A stretch of 30,933 nt of DNA. It comes from CAYRVX01 sp964642165 (GTDB lineage: Bacteria > Planctomycetota > Phycisphaerae > SM23-33). This document shows positions 25,078 through 30,933 of this stretch, piece after piece; positions within the stretch are counted from its first letter, which is position 1; the number at the start of each line of letters is the position of its first letter. The DNA lies in the NCBI GenBank assembly GCA_964642165.1, contig CAZXOC010000056.1, positions 1 to 30,933 on the forward strand, in the 5' to 3' direction. Position numbers and translations under genes: made by a program. The notes beneath the pieces were generated by a model. The model saw only the letters and a program-made list of their open reading frames with translations, did no database searches and was not told where the DNA came from.

Positions 25078-27126
25078 CTACTCCCCCGGACGGACCTCGA
25101 TCCGGCAAGCCTGGCGCACGGTTACGGTTCTCGTCGCCGACTTCGACCCGTAGGTCACCTTCACCACGTGCGGCGTCAGCGGCGTCTTCCCCTCGGGTGT
25201 CTGACGGTACTGCATCAGGTGCGCACGGCAGAGCCCGGACGCGTCGGCCTTGCCCCGGAAGACCTCCTTCCCGGCCTTGTCGGTGATGGCCACGGCAGCG
25301 CCCGCCTGCGTCTCCACGGTGAGCGTCCAGCCGACGGAGAAGTCCCGCGTGCGCGTGCCGTCGAACACGACGTCATCGAGTGAGGCGCCGCCCGCGAAGC
25401 GGCAGTCGATGAATGCGCTGCCGGTGGTGGGTTTGTCCCAGTAGCCGCAGCGGAGCCACTGGAAAGCCCCCGGCGCGTCCGCCTTGACGAAGGTATTCCC
25501 GAGGAACACCACATCCGAGGACCCGCAGCCGTAGCTCTCCGAGAGGACTACGCAGTTGGCGTTGGTCGTGACCCGGTTGTTGCGGAACCTCAACCCGCGC
25601 GAGCTGGCCTCGTGATGCCCGCAGACGGTGATCGCCCGGGCGTACACCTCGCCGGGCGCCTCGGTCAGGGCGACGATCTCGTTGTCGTGGATGTCGATCT
25701 CGCCGGAGGTCCTCCACTCCACCTGTCGGGGATCAGCACACGCGGCCCAGACGTTCCGCGCGTTCCCGCGGAACCCGTCCGTCAGGCCCGACGTGGTGAT
25801 GAACGTATTCTCGAAGACCTCGACGTGGTGCGGCCCCCAGCAGAGGCGCAGGGCCGAGCTGAGACTGCTGCTGGAGCCATACTCCTTGCTGACCTTGCCG
25901 GTCGAGCGGGAGTACGTGTAGTTGCGGGACACCTTGCCGTAGGAGGCGCCCGTTCCCACGAAGACGCATTCGGGCATCTCGCCGCGGCCGTAGATGCGAT
26001 TGTTCCTCAACCCGAAGCCCTTGACGGCGCCGGCGACGGAAACCCCCATGGAGTTGGTCATGCAGGAGCCGAGATAAACCATGTTGTTGCAAATCTCGAC
26101 GTCCTCCGTCTGCGGCTTGCCCTGTCGGGCGGCGGACTCCGAAGCGCCGAACTGGATGCCCGTCTGCCGGGCCCGCAAGATGATGTTGTGGTGGGCCCTC
26201 GACCCGCCGCTGCCGACGGCGGGGCTGAAGTGAATCCCCGCGATCTGCTGATGGCGGCTCGTCGTGGTCGTCCCCTTGTCGTAGATCAGGTTGTGGTGCA
26301 CGTTGCTGCCCGCGCCCTGCCACGAGAAGAGGATCCCCTGGCCGTCCTTGCCGTGGTACGTAACGCTCAGGCCCGCGACCTCTACCTTCCGGCAGCCCCG
26401 GAGGAGCACGGGATAGCGGCGGCGGCCCGCGCCGGGCCCTTCCTCGATGACGCCGTTGACGATCTTCACGCCCGTGCGTCTCCTGGCGGTCATCCCGTAG
26501 ACGTTGTCCAGAGCCTTGCGGCCGTAGGCGATCGTGTGGCCGTCCAGGTCCAGCGTGACGTTGTCGGCGGCGATCTCGATGGCGGTTCCGTCGGCGTCCA
26601 GATCGGATCGCAGCAGGTAGGTCGCCCCCGCCCTGTCGAGGACGTACGGCGGGCCGCGAAGCTCACCCGGCAGGCTGATCGCTTCTGCGTGCGGGCGGAG
26701 CGTCAGGACGCTGTCTTTGCCCTTGATCGTCCTGCCGTCCGGGGAGACGTATACGGGGCGGAAGTGGCAGGGCCTGCCGCCCGGCAGCCCGGTGAGCCGA
26801 TGCAGTTGGCTCCAGCATGGCTCCTGAAAGACCCTGACCTTGTCGGACACTTCCTTGCAGACCGGCGGGAGGGAGAACTCGGGCGTCTTCTTGCCGTAAT
26901 CTCCCGTCGGACCATACTCCACGTAACCCTTGCCGGCCGCCTCGACGTGTCGGGCCTCCGCCCCGTTCTGCCAGTACACCACCGCCGAGGTGGGCGAGAC
27001 GTGCGTCCAGACGTCGGCGAACGGCTCGAAGGCCTTCCCTGATGCTGGGCCCGAGGCATCCCGTGCGACGGCTCGCCCCCCCGCCCCCAGGATCAGGACC
27101 ATCGTCACGAGTGCACGTGCTCTCAT
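25078..27126 (-). CDS. Secreted right-handed parallel beta-helix protein
   Basis: 682 residues. AGGAG 8 bases upstream and a signal peptide (MRARALVTMVLILGAGGRAVA) fix the start at 27126. The reading frame continues upstream only because decayed transposase sequence happens to be in frame. Residues of about 35-80 look like an Fn3/purple-acid-phosphatase-type domain (DVWTHVSPTSAVVYWQNG). The rest is a parallel beta-helix of pectate-lyase type with many short repeats such as VTLDLDGHTIAYG, SNVHHNLIYDKG, RAHHNIILRA, VEICNNMVYLG, GLRNNRIYGRG, VEVFENTFI and GLRFRNNRV. A C-terminal beta domain follows (about 590-682). The fold suits binding or cleaving polysaccharide outside the cell, but no lyase catalytic set could be assigned. 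Confidence 0.85.
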   Translation of the reverse strand: MRARALVTMVLILGAGGRAVARDASGPASGKAFEPFADVWTHVSPTSAVVYWQNGAEARHVEAAGKGYVEYGPTGDYGKKTPEFSLPPVCKEVSDKVRVFQEPCWSQLHRLTGLPGGRPCHFRPVYVSPDGRTIKGKDSVLTLRPHAEAISLPGELRGPPYVLDRAGATYLLRSDLDADGTAIEIAADNVTLDLDGHTIAYGRKALDNVYGMTARRRTGVKIVNGVIEEGPGAGRRRYPVLLRGCRKVEVAGLSVTYHGKDGQGILFSWQGAGSNVHHNLIYDKGTTTTSRHQQIAGIHFSPAVGSGGSRAHHNIILRARQTGIQFGASESAARQGKPQTEDVEICNNMVYLGSCMTNSMGVSVAGAVKGFGLRNNRIYGRGEMPECVFVGTGASYGKVSRNYTYSRSTGKVSKEYGSSSSLSSALRLCWGPHHVEVFENTFITTSGLTDGFRGNARNVWAACADPRQVEWRTSGEIDIHDNEIVALTEAPGEVYARAITVCGHHEASSRGLRFRNNRVTTNANCVVLSESYGCGSSDVVFLGNTFVKADAPGAFQWLRCGYWDKPTTGSAFIDCRFAGGASLDDVVFDGTRTRDFSVGWTLTVETQAGAAVAITDKAGKEVFRGKADASGLCRAHLMQYRQTPEGKTPLTPHVVKVTYGSKSATRTVTVRQACRIEVRPGE

Positions 27127-27189
27127 GGAGAATTCTCCTCTGGCCCGGCTGTTCAGCGGGACCCGCGATTGCCTGAGGTGAGACGTCTG

Positions 27190-27408
27190 GTCTGTGGAAG
27201 GGCAGTGATCGTGGGCCCTGGTTGCGAGCCCCTTGCCCTCCATGGTGAGGCGCTGTCCCTGAGCGTCGCCCGGCGGCGGACGTTTGCCACGGAATCCCCA
27301 CTGCAGGATTCGCTTCTCTCCGCGGGGATGCTCGATCACCTTCTGCTGTTGCCGGTTCATCCATCCGGCAACGGCTACGACGATGAAGTGCCATGGTGTG
27401 AAGGTCAT
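27190..27408 (-). pseudogene. Decayed 5' end of an integrase-type transposase (remnant B)
   Basis: The frame begins TPWHFIVVAVAGWMNRQQQKVIEH, close to the start of the frameshifted transposase at 22870 (NPWTFITVAIAGWMNRQQQEVIEY). It continues as GKRPPPGDAQGQRLTMEGKGLA, matching GKRLLLNAEQKRRLAVKGKALG there approximately, then decays. Only about the first 65 codons survive and no catalytic residue is left. It fills most of the gap between the beta-helix gene and the four-gene operon; the rest of that gap shows nothing. Confidence 0.75.
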
Positions 27409-27460
27409 AAGGCCGGGGATTGTAGCAGGGCGAGGGGGGCCGGGGAAGTCCGAAGGCCTG

Positions 27461-28126
27461 CTATCGCTCCCAGTTCCTGACCTGCCGCCAGTTCACCGAG
27501 AGCGTCTGCGCGAAGGCCTCCGGGTTGGAGTCCCGCATCGCCAATAACTCGGCAAGCTTCGTGCTGGCGGCGATCATGATCGTCTTCATCTCTTCATCTG
27601 TGATCCTGGACAGATCCGGGTCCTCAAGCAACGCGGAGTACTGCCCGGCGTGCAGGTCCTCGATAGGCCCGTTGCGGAACGCCAGCAATGTTATCACGTT
27701 GGCTTGGTCGCGATACGTGAACGTGCCGCCGGGCGGCACCGGCAGCCGGGGGTCGGCACCCACCCGCTGCTCGGGGGTGAAGACCTCTGGGACGGTCATG
27801 TAAGCCTTGTTGAGCTTGCGCAGGACCCGATGGACCCGGCGGAAGTAGTCATCGCCACTCGCCAGGAGCAGCCGGTGGTTGAACACCTCGATGTCGACGG
27901 TATCATCCGTCAGGACGATCCTGAGGTGATCGTACTCGGCCGGCTCTGCGGCGGCCCTGTTACCGTAGACGCCGCCGCAGTTCAGGGCGTTCTCGCGGAT
28001 GATCGCCTTCCGCAACTCAACGGGGATCTTCGATCCCTTCCACGTCTGCACCGGCAGGCTGCTGCGTCTCATGCCCTTGGGCAACACGCCGCTGCGGTAT
28101 TCGATTCGCTGGATGTCCTGGATCAT
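27461..28126 (-). CDS. Hypothetical protein, last gene of the four-gene operon
   Basis: About 221 residues; family not recognised. ATG 28126 is preferred because GGAGG lies 11 bases upstream and the previous stop is 4 bases before it. The upstream extension is R/A-rich and overlaps the previous gene. The protein is soluble. It has IELRK-like charged helices, a TDDTVDIEVFNHRLLLASGDDYFRRVHRVLRKLNKAYMTVPEVF segment and an acidic helical C-terminus (DPDLSRITDEEMKTIMIAASTKLAELL). It probably forms an alpha/beta domain. Its function is unknown. Linkage to the PRiA4_ORF3 and zinc-finger genes suggests a shared role in a mobile or plasmid-derived module. Confidence 0.65.
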   Translation of the reverse strand: MIQDIQRIEYRSGVLPKGMRRSSLPVQTWKGSKIPVELRKAIIRENALNCGGVYGNRAAAEPAEYDHLRIVLTDDTVDIEVFNHRLLLASGDDYFRRVHRVLRKLNKAYMTVPEVFTPEQRVGADPRLPVPPGGTFTYRDQANVITLLAFRNGPIEDLHAGQYSALLEDPDLSRITDEEMKTIMIAASTKLAELLAMRDSNPEAFAQTLSVNWRQVRNWER

Positions 28127-28130
28127 TCCG

Positions 28131-28583
28131 TTAGCGTTCCTCCGTGCCCTCCACGCCCTCGGTGCCTTCGCCCTCTTCGGCAAGAGCCTCTGCGTGCTCC
28201 AGCGCAGCTTCCCAGGCCAGAAAGGCGTATTCCGGCAGCAGTCCCTCTTCCATGAGGCGCTCCACCAGAGCCGGGTTGCTCTGTGACAGGAATCCCCAGC
28301 GTTGGCGCTTTCCGGGCTTGGCCCGTGCCACCTCCAGGACCAGGGCGGCTTTCCGCCGGTCCTCCTCGTTGGGCGATCCGCACAGACGCTTCAGACGCGC
28401 GATGTTCCTGGCGGAGATGTTGCTCTGATGAAGGAGCCCTTCAATGTCCATGAGGGCCTGCGCTCGGTCGTGATCCTCCCGCGGCAGCCGCGCGCAATCC
28501 CTGCATATGTGCCGTGCATGGCCCTTGCCCGAGAACTTCTCGTTGGCGCGGGTGCGCCCGCAGACCCAGCAGTAGTGGCCCAA
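28131..28583 (-). CDS. Small CxxC zinc-finger protein
   Basis: About 150 residues. YCWVCGR...HARHICRDCARLP gives a Cys4-type zinc-ribbon-like finger in the first 30 residues, with an invariant-looking FSGKGHARH between the two pairs. The rest is helical and charged (NEEDRRKAALVLEVARAK, ERLMEEGLLPEYAFLAWEAALEHAEAL), ending in an acidic Glu/Gly tail. I start it at the TTG (28583): GGAG precedes by about 8 bases, only a few bases after the preceding stop. An in-frame GTG at 28634 would overlap that gene by 41 bases and add an unlikely Arg-rich leader. It may bind nucleic acid or protein partners. TTG choice is moderately sure. Confidence 0.65.
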   Translation of the reverse strand: MGHYCWVCGRTRANEKFSGKGHARHICRDCARLPREDHDRAQALMDIEGLLHQSNISARNIARLKRLCGSPNEEDRRKAALVLEVARAKPGKRQRWGFLSQSNPALVERLMEEGLLPEYAFLAWEAALEHAEALAEEGEGTEGVEGTEER

Positions 28584-28593
28584 TCGTGTCTCC

Positions 28594-28914
28594 CTATCCT
28601 CGCGCCTTCTTCTCGTCCAAGCGGCGGCGGCCACACAGATAACTCCGCATCAGGTCGCGGTTCTCTTCGAAGCCGTAATCCGGGTCGGCCTCACGACATG
28701 CTCGATCATACACGGGATAGGCATGGTCCCAAAGCTTGTCCGCGCCCGTCGAATCAAGGCCATGGGACTCGAAAGCCGTCAGAACGCATTCCAGCAGCGG
28801 GAGAAACTCTGAATCGTCGATCGCCGTGAAGCAGATCTGGCGTGCGAACATCGCGTCCACTTGGGCCTTGCCCAGCGCCAGTAGCGTGCTGCGGGGCGGC
28901 GTAGCGTCGGTCAT
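28594..28914 (-). CDS. Hypothetical protein, 106 residues
   Basis: Not recognised. It is a small soluble, mostly helical protein (KAQVDAMFARQICFTAIDDSEFLPLLECVLTAFES and DYGFEENRDLMRSYL), with a basic C-terminus. Its ATG overlaps the stop of the PRiA4_ORF3 gene in the ATGA arrangement (28911-28914), so it is translationally coupled. It ends about 10 bases before the zinc-finger gene's proposed start. Its conserved place between the two genes is the only hint of function. Confidence 0.7.
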   Translation of the reverse strand: MTDATPPRSTLLALGKAQVDAMFARQICFTAIDDSEFLPLLECVLTAFESHGLDSTGADKLWDHAYPVYDRACREADPDYGFEENRDLMRSYLCGRRRLDEKKARG

Positions 28915-29432
28915 TCGTCTTCATCGTCCCAGTCCGGATACTGCGACGGGCTGTCGCCGGTCTTGGCCGTCACGCGCGGATACGTGCCGCTGCCGGGGCC
29001 ATCGTGGATAGCGACGACGTCGATCTGGTGCCACCAGTCGTCCCCGAAGTCGAACCAGTAGCCGAAAGCCTGGCCCTTCTTCAGGCCCAAGACGTCGACG
29101 GTCGTCCGCGTGACCACGCCGGCGGGCTTCGGGTCATCATACGGGTCGCTGCCCATCGGCAGCACGTATCGTTTGGCCTTGCGGTCCATGGGGTCCTTGC
29201 CGCCGACCTGGAACTCATACATGTGCTCGTCATCCCGGTCAAAAGCGTCGAAGATTGCCTCATGCAGTTCCGCCAGCGTCTGGTCGCCGCAGATCTGGAT
29301 CGTCCGCAGAACCACGGGGTTCTTCTCCGCGAAACCCTCGGTGACCGGCCCACCGATGATGGAGACTTCAAACTCGTAGATCCGCTGGCTGCCTGAGGGG
29401 GGCGTCGAGCTTCGCTTGTCCTGGCGTTTCAC
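28911..29432 (-). CDS. PRiA4_ORF3 family protein
   Basis: About 173 residues of the plasmid pRiA4b ORF-3 family (also annotated as an IS1096 passenger TnpR-like domain). Visible landmarks are IYEFEVSIIGG near the start, LRTIQICGDQTLAELHEAIFDAFDRDDEHMYEFQVGG in the middle, then YWFDFGDDWWHQIDVV, the family's characteristic end. A GTG at 29432 with GGAGG 7 bases upstream is chosen over the ATG at 29465, which has no site. It is first in a four-gene operon. The family is widespread, sits often on plasmids or mobile DNA, and has no proven biochemical role; the domain calls here come from remembered signatures. Confidence 0.82.
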   Translation of the reverse strand: MKRQDKRSSTPPSGSQRIYEFEVSIIGGPVTEGFAEKNPVVLRTIQICGDQTLAELHEAIFDAFDRDDEHMYEFQVGGKDPMDRKAKRYVLPMGSDPYDDPKPAGVVTRTTVDVLGLKKGQAFGYWFDFGDDWWHQIDVVAIHDGPGSGTYPRVTAKTGDSPSQYPDWDDEDE

Positions 29433-29824
29433 GTGGTGTCCTCCCGAGTCGCTTGAGCTCTGCATCCTGGTGAGTCGGTCTCGTCATGGACAGCCTGAAG
29501 GAACACTCGGTCCTGGCGCCGGTCCATCGAGGCAGCAGTGTCCGCGGCGATGAAATGCCAAGGTGTCAAGATCATAGGGCTGGGTATTTTACCACCGGTC
29601 GGGCGTTTCAGGAAGGACCGCTTGGTCGTCGGGTCGCCTCCAACGGTCAAGTCCACGTGATGGACATGGTTGGGGCGTTTGGCGGTTACGATGTGGTCGG
29701 ACTGCTCGGCCTAGTCGATGGGATCCCCAGGCGGCCGGGATGCCTTGTCCTTGACCATGCGCTAGCGTGAGTTTACCACAGCGGCGGATGGATCGGCGGG
29801 TAAGTTCTTGTTCGATGGGTAGAT
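29433..29824. other. Intergenic stretch with a transposase remnant
   Basis: The only interpretable part is remnant C at about 29500-29576 on the minus strand. It reads LTPWHFIAADTAASMDRRQDRV, a decayed version of the first codons of the transposase at 22870. The remaining 250 bases up to the IS1634-type gene contain no supported gene, and no terminal inverted repeat could be confirmed because the other end of that IS lies outside the window. Confidence 0.5.
29500..29576 (-). pseudogene. Decayed 5' end of an integrase-type transposase (remnant C)
   Basis: About 25 codons (MILTPWHFIAADTAASMDRRQDRV) align with the start of the transposase at 22870 and with remnant B at 27408. The shared pattern is TPWHFI, a hydrophobic stretch, then M-(D/N)-R-(R/Q)-Q. 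It is on the same strand as both. It lies just upstream of the PRiA4_ORF3 gene, so the four-gene operon has such a remnant on each side. Confidence 0.65.
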
Positions 29825-30933
29825 TCAGGCCTTGGGGGGTGTAGGGCCTACCTGGTAGCCTGGATCGATCAGGCTACGGTAGAGCCGCAAGGCCCGCGGC
29901 TCGGCTTCCTCCAGTTGCCAGCCGATGCGAGGGCGGCCGGGACGGCGTCGCTGCTCGCTCCGCAGCACGGCGCGAACGCCGCTGAGCATCTCCAGGAGCT
30001 TCGGCAACCCCTCGCGGTAGCCCAGCTTCCGGGCGTGACGCCGGAGCAGCGCCGCCAGCAGGTAGCCCACCACGCAGCAGAAGCTGTGCACCTCGATCTT
30101 CTGATCCGTCCAGTGATGCTGCGGCCGAAGGGCCAGGAAGTGCGGGTTCTTCATCTGCCGGAAGACCAGTTCCGCCTCGGACTGCCCCCAGTAGGCCCAG
30201 ACGATCTCGCCGCTGGACCACTTGTGTCGGTCCGTCGCCAGCACGCGCCGCCCGAAGGTCCGGTCGCGCAGGTACGCCAGCGCCTCCCGATCCACCCGCC
30301 AGTCGAAGTCCCAATAGCCGGGGCAACCCGTTCGCTCGGCCAGTTCGCAGGCCAAAATCTTCCGGACGGTCGGCACGTTCCGCAGGATGCGTTCGATCCG
30401 ACGCTCGATGGCCTGGCGCCGACGTCGCCGCTTAGCCCGCGCCAGCGTCTCCTGGAGGTTCGTCAGGCCGAACAGGACCCGGCCGAACTGCTGCTGAAGG
30501 CCCCGCATCTGCCCGTCTCGCAACGTCGGGCTATCCAGGACCACGACCGTTCGCTCGCGCCCGGCGACGACCGCCTGCCCGCGAAGCAGGTCCAGCGGCC
30601 CGACGTCCGGGATCTCACAGGGCACGAACTCCCCGGCCGGGCGATACGCCCAGTCCTTGTGGTGCGAGGGAACCACCGAGACGACGTGCCCGATCTGCGA
30701 GGCGTCCAGGAGCTGCCAGTTGCTCTTGGAGAGGTTGCCCTTGTCGGCCACCAGCGTGACGTGCTCGGGCCCGATCCCCAACTCGCGGCATTGCTGGCCG
30801 ATCGCCTCCAGCGCCCGCGGAAACGTCGTCACGTCGTTGTGGTTGCCGCGATAGAGCTTCGCCAGCAGCGGAACCCACCCGTCCCGCGAGACCAGCATGC
30901 CCACCTGAAACTGGCGAAGGTCGTTGCGCTTCT
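29825..30933 (-). CDS. IS1634-type transposase, C-terminal part (cut by the window end)
   Basis: The frame stays open to the right edge of the window, so the gene is incomplete only because of the window. It shows KRNDLRQFQVGMLVSRDGWVPLL, then VTLVADKGNLSKSN with a catalytic Asp, and later WAYWGQSEAELVFRQMKNPHFLALRPQHHW with the catalytic Glu and the final helical region. These match the DDE transposases of the IS4 superfamily, IS1634 branch. No frameshift is seen in the visible 369 codons, so the element may be active, unlike the integrase remnants nearby. Confidence 0.88.
   Translation of the reverse strand, partial: KRNDLRQFQVGMLVSRDGWVPLLAKLYRGNHNDVTTFPRALEAIGQQCRELGIGPEHVTLVADKGNLSKSNWQLLDASQIGHVVSVVPSHHKDWAYRPAGEFVPCEIPDVGPLDLLRGQAVVAGRERTVVVLDSPTLRDGQMRGLQQQFGRVLFGLTNLQETLARAKRRRRRQAIERRIERILRNVPTVRKILACELAERTGCPGYWDFDWRVDREALAYLRDRTFGRRVLATDRHKWSSGEIVWAYWGQSEAELVFRQMKNPHFLALRPQHHWTDQKIEVHSFCCVVGYLLAALLRRHARKLGYREGLPKLLEMLSGVRAVLRSEQRRRPGRPRIGWQLEEAEPRALRLYRSLIDPGYQVGPTPPKA

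Noticed and set aside
27127..27408. N-terminal extension of the beta-helix protein up to 27408
   Set aside because: The extra residues are decayed transposase sequence in frame by chance. AGGAG and a signal peptide at 27126 mark the real start.
29486..29770. 94-codon plus-strand frame next to the IS1634-type gene
   Set aside because: It starts inside a transposase remnant on the other strand and shows no ribosome binding site or recognisable pattern.
1..30933. CRISPR array, tRNA or rRNA genes
   Set aside because: No regularly spaced short repeats, cloverleaf-like sequence or rRNA stretch was noticed when reading both strands.

Overview
The window is high-GC bacterial DNA whose gene content points to the Planctomycetota or a close PVC relative. 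The markers are a formylglycine-type sulfatase, a Tat-exported phosphatase, a distant uroporphyrinogen-decarboxylase-like protein, large DUF6785/OPT-like membrane proteins, a huge FtsX permease, secreted beta-helix and transglutaminase-like proteins, and integrases of a kind I associate with planctomycetes. This placement comes from remembered families, not from a phylogenetic marker; no rRNA or tRNA gene was seen.

Layout. (1) 181-4438, minus strand: sulfatase, then a Tat-exported calcineurin-like phosphoesterase, then a URO-D-like protein; probably catabolic. (2) 4697-5031 and 17785-18120: two nearly identical copies (about 98.5%) of a roughly 335-bp element in the same orientation. It has imperfect terminal inverted repeats starting TGTCC and carries the ribosome binding site and first codons of an integrase-like ORF. 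I read it as a non-autonomous (MITE-like) derivative of an insertion sequence. (3) Between the copies, 5033-17041, minus strand: a tight seven-gene operon. It encodes a DUF6785/DUF6784 membrane protein, a giant exported protease-fold/FtsX fusion, a second OPT-like membrane protein, an unrecognised 290-residue protein, a small PqqD-like protein, a minimal FtsX permease and a LolD/MacB-type ATPase. Upstream of it lies a truncated OLD-family ATPase gene.

(4) 18314-20017: an intracellular GH63/GH37-like glycosidase. (5) 20185-22870: a decayed mobile zone with an N-terminally truncated integrase, a small unknown gene and a frameshifted integrase. (6) 23045-27126: two convergent genes for secreted proteins, one transglutaminase-like and one parallel beta-helix. 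(7) 27461-29432, minus strand: a four-gene operon (a PRiA4_ORF3-family protein, two unknown proteins and a CxxC zinc-finger protein). On both sides lie decayed 5' ends of the same integrase type as in zone 5. (8) 29825-end: the C-terminal part of an IS1634-type transposase that runs off the window.

The most interesting unit is the seven-gene operon. It encodes one complete type VII ABC machine: one ATPase and two FtsX half-permeases of extremely unequal size. Encoded with it are two multi-pass transporter-like proteins, a peptide-binding-type PqqD domain without a radical-SAM partner, and a companion protein I cannot place. It looks like an undescribed envelope transport or peptide-handling system. 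The flanking element copies suggest how it could have moved or could be lost.
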